Assembly: GCA_045660865.1 (NCBI GenBank)
Contig: JAZREP010000002.1
Coordinates: 1 to 5,958, forward strand
Reading direction: 5' to 3'
Length of the DNA stretch: 5,958 nucleotides
Source: CAZRRV01 sp045660865
GTDB taxonomy: Bacteria > Bacillota > Clostridia > Oscillospirales > Acutalibacteraceae
Made by a program: the position numbers and the translations under genes. This document shows, piece after piece, positions 1-5,958 of the stretch. The notes below the pieces were generated by a model. It searched no databases. It saw only the letters and a list, made by a program, of their open reading frames with translations, and was not told the DNA's origin. Positions within the stretch are counted from its first letter, which is position 1. The number at the start of each line of letters is the position of its first letter.

Positions 1-887
1 AATTTTGAATACTGTGTTTGTTCCATATCAATCCCGTAAAGTTCTTTCATAATTCTAACTGCGTCTTGATTGATTTTGGGTTTTGTCTCTGTTCCAGCAG
101 AATATGAATCAAATACATCTGGTGCCAATAGTTTCCCCAAGCCTTCTGCAATCTGACTGCGACACGAATTATGAACACAAATAAAGGCAACCTTTTTCTT
201 TGCCTTTTTATGAAATGGACATTCTTCCACAGTGCACTGATTGTTCATATGAGAGCGAGAACAGGTTACTTGACTGGGCTCCATATTAACCCCTAATTTC
301 TCACTAGTGAATTTAATTGCTTCCATAATGGCAAGATAAGAATCTCTCTTGCAACAACGAGGGCCACCGTTTTTTCCAATGGCTTCCAAGGCTCTTGCTG
401 TCATTTGATTGGAAAGTCCCCAAGCCTCTTTTGTAAGTGGTGTTGATTTTAATGCAATGGAAATATACATACCTGTGCTAATACCTGCTCCACAGGCACC
501 CCAAAATCCACATGCACCGCCAGGAACTTGCTTTCCTCTCTTTTGCATTTCATAAAGTGCGGTTTTTAAGTCTATATCTCCGCCCGCATTTTTATAAGCA
601 GTTAAAAGTGCGGAGCCAACCATAGTATGATGCTCAGGACCGTGCATATGGCAAGATGGCAAACTCATCATTTTTTCCATAATCTCAATGGGGTTTGCGG
701 ATTTACTATTAAAGCATATCGAGATAATTTCATCCATTCCGCTTGTATGACATTCATCACAAACGAAATGTCCGTTTATACACCTTGTTTTACTACTTTG
801 CTTTTTATGGCAAAGTTCACATTCCATCACTTCATCGGTATCAAGATACTCTAATGGTGCTTTGCATATTAAGCATTCTTCGTTCAT
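1..887 (-). CDS. DUF5714-like Cys-rich zinc-ribbon protein fused to an ArsC/LMW-phosphatase domain (3' end cut by window edge)
   Basis: I translated the minus strand from ATG at 885-887 and found 295 uninterrupted codons to the window edge, so the C-terminus is missing. A Shine-Dalgarno GAGGT (894-898) lies 6 bases upstream of the ATG. Residues 1-47 carry CxxC pairs (C5/C8, C23/C26, C43/C46) plus C36, H40 and H47, which looks like a double zinc ribbon. Residues 70-226 are rich in Cys and His: C79/H80/H82, H86/H87, C126 and C132 in a Gly-rich stretch, C178/C179, then C209, C218, C223 and H226 ending in a CPFH motif. From memory this matches DUF5714, a family of unknown function. Residues 232-295 start a second domain with the P-loop CVHNSCRS (C237-X5-R243) followed by SYSAGTETKP, typical of thioredoxin-coupled arsenate reductases and low-molecular-weight tyrosine phosphatases. 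The arsenate or phosphotyrosine substrate cannot be decided, because the resolving cysteines would lie outside the window. Confidence 0.85.
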   Translation of the reverse strand, partial: MNEECLICKAPLEYLDTDEVMECELCHKKQSSKTRCINGHFVCDECHTSGMDEIISICFNSKSANPIEIMEKMMSLPSCHMHGPEHHTMVGSALLTAYKNAGGDIDLKTALYEMQKRGKQVPGGACGFWGACGAGISTGMYISIALKSTPLTKEAWGLSNQMTARALEAIGKNGGPRCCKRDSYLAIMEAIKFTSEKLGVNMEPSQVTCSRSHMNNQCTVEECPFHKKAKKKVAFICVHNSCRSQIAEGLGKLLAPDVFDSYSAGTETKPKINQDAVRIMKELYGIDMEQTQYSK

Positions 888-926
888 AAAATTACCTCGC
901 CAACTAATTATTTATCGTTTTACTGA

Positions 927-954
927 ATTATATAATATCACATTCTGCTTAAAA
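927..954 (-). promoter_or_regulatory. Possible sigma-A-type promoter for the DUF5714-like/ArsC gene
   Basis: On the minus strand there is a perfect TATAAT at 932-927 and a weak -35 (TTTTAA, 954-949; 3 of 6 consensus bases) with a 16-base spacer. It sits between the ppdK terminator and the ribosome binding site, where a promoter is needed. The surrounding AT-richness makes a chance match possible. Confidence 0.35.
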
Positions 955-963
955 GAGAAAGGA

Positions 964-1003
964 TTTTAAAAAAATCACCCTGCCGAAACTTCGGCAGGGT
1001 GAT
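964..1003 (-). terminator. Rho-independent terminator of ppdK
   Basis: A perfect 13-bp inverted repeat (arms 974-986 and 991-1003, ATCACCCTGCCGA and its complement) surrounds a 4-base loop. Read on the minus strand it is followed by a run of seven T (974-968). It begins 21 bases after the ppdK stop codon. The GC-rich stem with a T-tract on one side only indicates a unidirectional minus-strand terminator that separates ppdK from the gene at 1-887. Confidence 0.93.
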
Positions 1004-1024
1004 AAGTTTGCTTTATAAACCTAA

Positions 1025-3655
1025 TTACTTAGATTCTTTAATAGCAGCCTGAGCGGCGGCGAGGCGGGCAATCGGCACACGGAAAGGTGAGCAGGATACA
1101 TAATCCAGACCAATCTTGTGGCAGAACTCAACAGATACGGGGTCACCGCCGTGCTCACCGCAGATACCGCAGTGCATTTCAGGGCGTACCTTCTTACCGA
1201 GGGTAACAGCCATATCCATCAATTTACCAACGCCGTTCTGGTCAAGTTTAGCAAACGGGTCGTTCTCATAAATCTTGGTGTCATAGTAAGCGTTGAGGAA
1301 CTTACCAGCATCGTCACGGCTGAAGCCGAAGGTCATCTGAGTAAGGTCGTTAGTACCGAAGCAGAAGAACTCAGCCTCTTTAGCAATCTCATCAGCGGTA
1401 AGGCAAGCTCTGGGGATTTCCATCATTGTACCAACCTCATATTTAAGGTCAGCGCCAGCAGCAGCGATTTCAGCATCAGCAGTAGCAACAACGATATCCT
1501 TAACGAACTTCATTTCCTTAACTTCACCGGTCAAAGGAATCATGATTTCGGGAACGAGATTCCAATCGGGGTGAGCTTTCTTAACGTTAATAGCTGCACG
1601 GGTAACAGCAGCGGTCTGCATCTTAGCAATTTCAGGGTAGGTAACTGCAAGACGGCAACCACGGTGACCCATCATCGGGTTGAACTCATGGAGACCGGTG
1701 ATGATATTTTTGATATCCTCAACAGTTTTGCCCTGAGCCTTAGCCAAAGCAGCAATATCAGCTTCCTCAGTGGGAACGAACTCATGAAGCGGCGGGTCTA
1801 AGAAACGAATGGTAACGGGGTTACCTTCCAAAGCCTCATAAAGCTTTTCAAAGTCGCCTTGCTGATAGGGGAGAATCTTATCTAAAGCAGCTTCTCTTTC
1901 TTCAACTGTATCGGAGCAAATCATCTCACGGAAAGCAGCGATTCTGTCAGCTTCGAAGAACATATGCTCAGTACGGCAAAGACCGATACCCTCAGCACCG
2001 AGTTCACGAGCCTTCTTAGCGTTTGCAGGAGTATCTGCATTGGTACGAACTTTAAGAGTTCTGAACTCATCAGCCCAATCCATGATTCTGCCGAACTCGC
2101 CAGCGATTTCAGCGTCAACAGTCGGGATAATGCCATCGTAAATGTTACCGGTAGAACCGTCGATGGAGATAAAGTCACCTTCGTTGTAGGTTTTGCCTGC
2201 AAGAGTGAACTTCTTATTAGCTTCGTCCATAATGATGTCGCCGCAACCGGAAACGCAGCAAGTACCCATACCACGAGCAACAACGGCAGCGTGGCTGGTC
2301 ATACCACCACGAACGGTGAGGATACCCTGAGAAGCCTTCATACCTGTAATATCTTCAGGAGAGGTCTCAAGACGAACAAGGATAACCTTTTCGCCACGGT
2401 TGTTCCAGATTTCTGCATCTTCTGCAGTGAATACAACCTTACCGCAAGCAGCACCAGGAGAAGCACCCAAGCCTTTGCCGGCAGGAGTAGCAGCCTTTAA
2501 TGCTTTAACATCGAACTGCGGATGGAGAAGTGTATCGAGGTTACGGGGGTCAATCATAGCAACTGCTTGCCTTTTACCAACCATACCCTCGTCAACTAAG
2601 TCACATGCGATTTTGAGAGCAGCCTTAGCAGTTCTCTTACCGTTACGAGTCTGGAGCATATAGAGTTTGCCGTCTTCAACGGTGAATTCCATATCCTGCA
2701 TATCACGGTAATGGTCTTCTAAGATAGCGCAAACTTTATTGAACTCTTCGAAAGCAGCAGGGAATTTCTCTGCCATTTCAGCAATCGGCATAGGAGTACG
2801 AACACCAGCAACAACGTCTTCACCTTGAGCGTTGGTCAAGAACTCACCCATAAGACCGGGTTCACCGGTAGCAGGGTCACGAGTAAATGCAACACCAGTA
2901 CCGCAGTTGTCACCCATGTTACCGAATGCCATCATCTGTACGTTAACAGCGGTACCCCAAGAATAAGGAATATCGTTGTCACGACGGTAAACGTTTGCAC
3001 GGGGGTTGTCCCATGAACGGAAAACAGCTTCAACAGCGCCCATAAGTTGCTCTTTCGGGTCGGTGGGGAAGTCTTTACCGATTTTAGATTTGTATTCAGC
3101 CTTAAACTGCTCTGCGAGAGTTTTAAGGTCATCAGCGGTCAGGTCAACGTCCTGAGTAACGCCTTTTTCTTCTTTCATTTTGTCGATAAGCTCTTCAAAG
3201 TATTTCTTACCAACTTCCATAACTACGTCAGAATACATTTGGATAAATCTTCTGTAGCAGTCATAAGCCCAACGAGCGTTGCCGGATTTAGCAGCCATGG
3301 TTTCAACAACATCTTCGTTAAGACCGAGGTTAAGGATGGTATCCATCATACCGGGCATGGAAGCACGAGCACCGGAACGAACAGAAACGAGAAGGGGATT
3401 TTCTTTATCCCCGAAGTTTTTGCCGGTGATACCTTCCATTTTGTCGATGTATTCCATAATTTGTGCTTGGATATCATCGTTAATTTTTCTGCCGTCTTCA
3501 TAGTACTGGGTGCAAGCTTCGGTAGTTACTGTGAAACCTTGGGGAACGGGAAGACCGATTTTGGTCATTTCTGCAAGGTTAGCACCCTTACCGCCGAGAA
3601 GCTCACGCATGCTTGCGTCGCCTTCACTGAAAAGGTAAACAAACTTGTGACTCAT
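1025..3655 (-). CDS. ppdK: Pyruvate, phosphate dikinase (EC 2.7.9.1)
   Basis: This cytoplasmic enzyme interconverts pyruvate + ATP + Pi and PEP + AMP + PPi. In fermentative clostridia it often works in the glycolytic, pyruvate-forming direction as a PPi-dependent substitute for pyruvate kinase. At 876 residues it is full length; the C. symbiosum enzyme has 874. The N-terminal ATP-grasp part (about 1-340) has GGKGANL (K23), SVRSGARASMPG (R93) and LQTRNGKRT (Q335, R337). The central phosphohistidine domain (about 380-510) has GGMTSHAAVVARGMG with catalytic H455. The C-terminal PEP/pyruvate TIM barrel (about 530-876) has CRTEH (R561), R617, MEIPRA (E746), FGTNDLTQ (N769) and HCGICGEHGGDP with the catalytic C832. 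The ATG at 3653-3655 is supported by AGGAGG 8-10 bases upstream. Long frames on the opposite strand are codon-bias shadows. The gene has its own promoter and terminator, so it is probably monocistronic. Confidence 0.98.
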   Translation of the reverse strand: MSHKFVYLFSEGDASMRELLGGKGANLAEMTKIGLPVPQGFTVTTEACTQYYEDGRKINDDIQAQIMEYIDKMEGITGKNFGDKENPLLVSVRSGARASMPGMMDTILNLGLNEDVVETMAAKSGNARWAYDCYRRFIQMYSDVVMEVGKKYFEELIDKMKEEKGVTQDVDLTADDLKTLAEQFKAEYKSKIGKDFPTDPKEQLMGAVEAVFRSWDNPRANVYRRDNDIPYSWGTAVNVQMMAFGNMGDNCGTGVAFTRDPATGEPGLMGEFLTNAQGEDVVAGVRTPMPIAEMAEKFPAAFEEFNKVCAILEDHYRDMQDMEFTVEDGKLYMLQTRNGKRTAKAALKIACDLVDEGMVGKRQAVAMIDPRNLDTLLHPQFDVKALKAATPAGKGLGASPGAACGKVVFTAEDAEIWNNRGEKVILVRLETSPEDITGMKASQGILTVRGGMTSHAAVVARGMGTCCVSGCGDIIMDEANKKFTLAGKTYNEGDFISIDGSTGNIYDGIIPTVDAEIAGEFGRIMDWADEFRTLKVRTNADTPANAKKARELGAEGIGLCRTEHMFFEADRIAAFREMICSDTVEEREAALDKILPYQQGDFEKLYEALEGNPVTIRFLDPPLHEFVPTEEADIAALAKAQGKTVEDIKNIITGLHEFNPMMGHRGCRLAVTYPEIAKMQTAAVTRAAINVKKAHPDWNLVPEIMIPLTGEVKEMKFVKDIVVATADAEIAAAGADLKYEVGTMMEIPRACLTADEIAKEAEFFCFGTNDLTQMTFGFSRDDAGKFLNAYYDTKIYENDPFAKLDQNGVGKLMDMAVTLGKKVRPEMHCGICGEHGGDPVSVEFCHKIGLDYVSCSPFRVPIARLAAAQAAIKESK

Positions 3656-3663
3656 TAAGAATC

Positions 3664-3671
3664 AACCTCCT
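3664..3671 (-). promoter_or_regulatory. Strong ribosome binding site of ppdK
   Basis: AGGAGGTT on the minus strand is a near-perfect anti-Shine-Dalgarno match, 8 bases before the ATG. It fixes the ppdK start and fits high expression of this central metabolic gene. Confidence 0.9.
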
Positions 3672-3709
3672 AAAAAAATTTATGGGTTTACCATATTTTA
3701 CAAAATTAG

Positions 3710-3723
3710 TACTCATAAGAGTA
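3710..3723. promoter_or_regulatory. Palindrome just downstream of the ppdK promoter (candidate operator)
   Basis: The inverted repeat TACTC-ATAA-GAGTA has perfect 5-base arms. It lies at about +3 to +16 relative to the start predicted from the -10 box at 3737-3732, a common position for a repressor operator. It could equally be a minor 5'-UTR hairpin. I do not recognise a known regulator's consensus in it. Confidence 0.35.
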
Positions 3724-3731
3724 TCCAACTT

Positions 3732-3760
3732 ATTATACCAAACATTATTCCAAAAATAAA
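3732..3760 (-). promoter_or_regulatory. Extended -10 promoter of ppdK
   Basis: On the minus strand TGG-TATAAT (3740-3732) is an extended -10 element with a perfect Pribnow hexamer. The -35 is weak (TTTATT, 3760-3755) with a 17-base spacer. Predicted transcription start is near 3725, giving a leader of about 70 bases before the ppdK ATG. Confidence 0.6.
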
Positions 3761-3828
3761 GTGAAATTTTACAAGAATGGTAAAAAATATATAAATTTAC
3801 TAAATTTTTGATAAATAGACCTGGTAAT

Positions 3829-5136
3829 TTACCATTTATGCACACCTTTACGGCGCCGTTTTTTATTATTGATATAAATTACAAACAATACAAAGCCTAA
3901 AACAATTAAAGCCACAATTATAAGCAGAGCGCGAAACAGTGTGGAGGTGAAAATATTGCGTAACAAACGGGCAAAACCTAAATAAGCATTTCGCTTTACA
4001 GATTCGCCTGCTATGATATTTACTTTCCCCAGTTTTTCACCTGCATAAAAAATTGTTCCGGTTCCTATTTTATCGCCTTTTTTAATCGGGGCATCAATGC
4101 TTTTTTCTATATCGAAATCAAATTCGGTTGTGATAGTTGAACTGTCTGCCTTTTTTGGCAGAAGCGCCGCTACATCCTTTTCGGGATATAGCGGTATGTG
4201 GTCTACATCCCAAGCCAATTCAACACCGATTTCACCTATAAGGTCCTCGGCGGAAATTACTGTTCTATATTCGAAATCATTAAATGCCCAACGGAAAATA
4301 TTAGCGGCGTCTTTAAATTCGGCACGGTTACCCACCTTATTGGGTGCCTTCATAAGTACACAAATATAAGTGTAACCTTCATAGGAGGCGGTGGCTACAA
4401 GGCATCTTCCAGAATTATCGGTGAAACCGGTTTTAAAACCGGTTGCGTATTTGTAATAATAGTTAGTGGCTATATCAATAAGATAGTTTGAGGTAGAAAG
4501 AATTCTCTGGTCGCTTTTGTTGGTTTGAGGAATGGTATAACGCTTTAGCTTTGCGGCCTGCTTTATAGCTGTGATTTTCGCCGCATAGGAAGACAAAATA
4601 TACATATCCTTAGCGGTTGTATAGTGATTAGGGTCATCTAATCCGGACACGTTATTGAAATGAGTGTTTTTCATACCAAGCGCTTTGGCTTTTTTGTTCA
4701 TCAATTCCAAGAACTGCGGGATACCACCCGAAACGTGGTAAGCAATGGTAATGGCGCTGTCAGGTGCGGCGTTAAGTATAATTGCGTGAAGCAAATCGTT
4801 TGCCGTAACCTGCTCGTCGGGTTTTAGACCTGTAATAGCAGCACCGGTACCTAACAGCAGGGTAAATGCCTCCTCAGGTACAGTTACTACCGTATCTTCC
4901 AAGTCAGTCACATTCTCGCACAAAAGCACAGCGGTCATAATATTAGTAAGCGCAGCAGGGTAGACTTTTTGGGTAGAATTTTTTTCATAAAGCACCGCAC
5001 CTGTGTCTAGGCTTGCAACATAAGCTGCCTCACTTTCAACCTCAAAATTTGAGGGGGTATAGGCGCTTGCAACCGGACAAATACTGCAAATTAAAATTAA
5101 AAATGTAAAAAATATGCAAAAAATCTTTTTTACCAT
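3829..5136 (-). CDS. Peptidase S11 (DacF/PBP5-type D-Ala-D-Ala carboxypeptidase) homologue lacking catalytic residues
   Basis: This 435-residue exported protein has a signal peptide (residues 1-25: basic MVKK, hydrophobic core, VASA cleavage site). A penicillin-binding transpeptidase-like domain spans about 30-285, and a PBP5-C-like beta domain about 290-385. A full C-terminal transmembrane helix (about 402-422) is followed by basic NKKRRRK, giving a single-pass anchor with the catalytic fold outside. Active members trim the terminal D-Ala of peptidoglycan stem peptides using SxxK, SxN and KTG. Here the first motif reads YPAALTNIMT (usual YPASLTKIMT), so Ser is A62 and Lys is N65. The usual PSGND reads NAAPD (A123, P125). 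Only KTG (235-237, GFKTGFTDNSGRCL) is kept. Hydrolysis is therefore unlikely; a binding, scaffolding or sensory role is an inference. GAGGA lies 7 bases before the ATG. The intact frame argues against a decaying pseudogene. Confidence 0.92.
   Translation of the reverse strand: MVKKIFCIFFTFLILICSICPVASAYTPSNFEVESEAAYVASLDTGAVLYEKNSTQKVYPAALTNIMTAVLLCENVTDLEDTVVTVPEEAFTLLLGTGAAITGLKPDEQVTANDLLHAIILNAAPDSAITIAYHVSGGIPQFLELMNKKAKALGMKNTHFNNVSGLDDPNHYTTAKDMYILSSYAAKITAIKQAAKLKRYTIPQTNKSDQRILSTSNYLIDIATNYYYKYATGFKTGFTDNSGRCLVATASYEGYTYICVLMKAPNKVGNRAEFKDAANIFRWAFNDFEYRTVISAEDLIGEIGVELAWDVDHIPLYPEKDVAALLPKKADSSTITTEFDFDIEKSIDAPIKKGDKIGTGTIFYAGEKLGKVNIIAGESVKRNAYLGFARLLRNIFTSTLFRALLIIVALIVLGFVLFVIYINNKKRRRKGVHKW
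4425..4444. repeat. Perfect 20-bp palindrome inside the S11-homologue gene
   Basis: AACCGGTTTT is followed directly by its reverse complement. It could fold as an 8-bp stem with a TTAA loop. It covers the codons for the TGFKTGF stretch, which includes the surviving KTG motif. It arises from two near-identical ACCGGTTTY codon runs, so it may be a coding coincidence. Confidence 0.9.
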
Positions 5137-5168
5137 AGAAAATTCCTCAATAATGTAGTATTATATAT

Positions 5169-5196
5169 AGTATAACAAATATTTGGTAAATATAAA
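5169..5196 (-). promoter_or_regulatory. Probable promoter of the S11-homologue gene
   Basis: On the minus strand TG-T-TATACT (5177-5169) is an extended -10 element. TTTATA (5196-5191; 4 of 6 consensus bases) is a -35 with a 16-base spacer. The predicted start near 5162 gives a short leader of about 26 bases. The divergent plus-strand gene must have its promoter in the same 93-base gap, but I could not single out a convincing one. Confidence 0.5.
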
Positions 5197-5216
5197 AGCA
5201 TAAATTTCATTTTTTT

Positions 5217-5221
5217 GGAGG
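5217..5221 (+). promoter_or_regulatory. Ribosome binding site that decides the phosphoesterase start
   Basis: GGAGG lies 8 bases before ATG 5230. An upstream in-frame TTG at 5215 would overlap this site and have no Shine-Dalgarno of its own, so the ATG is the better start. Confidence 0.85.
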
Positions 5222-5229
5222 CTTACAGC

Positions 5230-5931
5230 ATGGTTTGGGTTACCGGCGATATGCACGGCGACGAGTCACGGCTTTACGGCAGAGAATGGTCTAAGCTTAA
5301 AGCAGGGGATACATTGATTATATGCGGCGATTTTGGATACATCTGGAATGGTGACAGCCGTGAGCGTGAAATTATAGAATACTTAGGTTCGCGCAAGTTT
5401 AATGTTTGCTTTGTGGATGGCACTCACGAAAATTTTGATAGATTAAATAATCACCGCATGATACGCTGGAAGGGCGGCTTTGCGCACCGAATCCATCGCC
5501 ATTTGTATCATTTGTGCCGTGGTGAGGTGTTTAATATTGAGGGTGTTAAAATATTTGCCTTTGGCGGCGGAGAGAGTATAGATAAAGATATCCGCATAGA
5601 GCAAAACAAATGGTGGAAGGAAGAACTGCCAACACCTGATGAAATGAAGCGTGGCGCTAAGGCACTTGATGAGCTTGATTGTAAGGTTGATTATATAATT
5701 ACACACGAGCCACCCTCACTTGTGAAAAGTGCAATGCTTCTTAATGCAGGCGGCGAGGAAATACAGAATAAGCTTAACGGCTTTTTTCAAACACTTGATA
5801 ATGAGTGTACCTATTCCCACTGGTATTTCGGCTCTATGCACGAGGATAGAATGGTTACACCCAAGCATACCTGCGTATTTAATAAAATTATCCCGCTGGG
5901 TTATAAAAAACAAATCAGCAAAAAACTGTAA
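5230..5931 (+). CDS. Calcineurin-like metallophosphoesterase family protein
   Basis: This predicted cytoplasmic protein has 233 residues with no signal peptide or membrane segment. The family hydrolyses phosphomono- or phosphodiesters with two metals; the substrate here is unknown. Motifs appear in the family's order: GDMHGD (D7, H9) at the N-terminus, CGDFGY (D34), DGTHENFD (64-67, usual GNHE/D), THEPPS (H159) and YFGSMHED (201-204, usual GHxH). The fold is complete, but two expected ligands of the second metal are replaced: Asn by T65, and the first His of GHxH by S202. This may be a subfamily trait. The start ATG is chosen over the in-frame TTG at 5215 because GGAGG (5217-5221) sits 8 bases before it. 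The gene diverges from the S11-homologue gene. Another gene begins 17 bases after its stop with its own GGAGG, suggesting a plus-strand operon continuing off the window. Confidence 0.9.
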   Translation: MVWVTGDMHGDESRLYGREWSKLKAGDTLIICGDFGYIWNGDSREREIIEYLGSRKFNVCFVDGTHENFDRLNNHRMIRWKGGFAHRIHRHLYHLCRGEVFNIEGVKIFAFGGGESIDKDIRIEQNKWWKEELPTPDEMKRGAKALDELDCKVDYIITHEPPSLVKSAMLLNAGGEEIQNKLNGFFQTLDNECTYSHWYFGSMHEDRMVTPKHTCVFNKIIPLGYKKQISKKL

Positions 5932-5948
5932 GTGTTTTGGAGGTAGTT

Positions 5949-5958
5949 ATGGATTTTA
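5949..5958 (+). CDS. Start of a downstream gene, cut by the window edge
   Basis: ATG GAT TTT is preceded by GGAGGT (5939-5944) at a rather short 4-5 base spacing, 17 bases after the phosphoesterase stop codon. Only three codons are visible, so no product can be proposed. The tight spacing suggests co-transcription with the phosphoesterase gene. Confidence 0.5.

Noticed and set aside
627..854. 75-residue plus-strand frame
   Set aside because: It is antisense to the zinc-ribbon region of the DUF5714-like gene, whose protein has clear motifs and a ribosome binding site.
1118..1801. 227-residue open frame on the plus strand
   Set aside because: It lies wholly antisense to the ppdK C-terminal domain, has no recognisable domain and no Shine-Dalgarno context. 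It reflects ppdK's codon bias. The same applies to plus-strand frames at 1964-2500, 2400-2663, 2825-3016, 3047-3658 and 3279-3503.
1921..2283. 120-residue minus-strand frame within ppdK
   Set aside because: It is an out-of-frame shadow on the same strand as an intact, fully conserved enzyme. The minus-strand frame at 2932-3132 is the same kind of artefact.
3793..3807. AAATTT-ACT-AAATTT stem considered as a terminator for the S11-homologue gene
   Set aside because: It is an A/T-only 6-bp stem, too weak to be called a rho-independent terminator, although a T-run follows on the minus strand.
3624..3845. 73-residue minus-strand frame spanning the ppdK leader
   Set aside because: It overlaps the ends of both flanking genes out of frame, contains the ppdK promoter and ribosome binding site, and has low-complexity AT-rich composition without a credible start signal.
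4097..4491. Two plus-strand frames of 90 and 97 residues
   Set aside because: They are antisense to the S11-homologue coding sequence and have no recognisable domains or start signals.
5215..5229. TTG start giving a 5-residue longer phosphoesterase
   Set aside because: The TTG overlaps the GGAGG at 5217-5221, which is properly spaced for ATG 5230. The extra residues are not part of the conserved N-terminal beta strand leading to GDMHGD.
5443..5913. Two minus-strand frames antisense to the phosphoesterase
   Set aside because: Neither has recognisable motifs or a start signal. The plus-strand frame carries all the ordered metallophosphoesterase motifs.

Overview
The window looks like chromosomal DNA of an anaerobic, low-GC Firmicute, probably a gut-type clostridium (Oscillospiraceae-like). 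That placement is inferred from four things: a pyruvate phosphate dikinase of the Clostridium symbiosum type, AGGAGG-type ribosome binding sites, AT-rich intergenic DNA with TATAAT-like promoters, and a cysteine-rich protein resembling DUF5714 fused to a clostridial ArsC/LMW-phosphatase domain. No tRNA, rRNA, insertion sequence, phage gene or CRISPR array is visible.

Layout, left to right. (1) 1-887, minus strand: 3'-truncated gene for a Cys-rich zinc-ribbon protein with a C-terminal arsenate reductase-like domain. (2) 888-1024: weak promoter for gene 1, and a strong rho-independent terminator closing the next gene. (3) 1025-3655, minus: ppdK, complete, with all the main catalytic residues. 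(4) 3656-3828: ppdK leader, with an extended -10 promoter and a small palindrome just after the predicted transcription start. (5) 3829-5136, minus: an exported, membrane-anchored D-Ala-D-Ala carboxypeptidase (peptidase S11) homologue that has lost the catalytic Ser and Lys and the SxN motif but keeps KTG. (6) 5137-5229: divergent intergenic region. (7) 5230-5931, plus: a metallophosphoesterase with two unusual metal-site residues, followed 17 bases later by the first codons of another plus-strand gene that runs off the window.

The genes do not form one obvious pathway. ppdK is central carbon metabolism (pyruvate/PEP interconversion). The S11 homologue acts at the cell envelope. The phosphoesterase is cytoplasmic, with unknown substrate. 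Gene 1 suggests metal, metalloid or redox handling. ppdK appears to be its own transcription unit, with a promoter and terminator, although no convincing terminator separates it from the S11 gene upstream.

I see no multi-gene novel system. The strongest points of interest are the S11 pseudo-enzyme kept as an intact frame, the DUF5714-like/ArsC fusion, and the altered metal-site motifs of the phosphoesterase.
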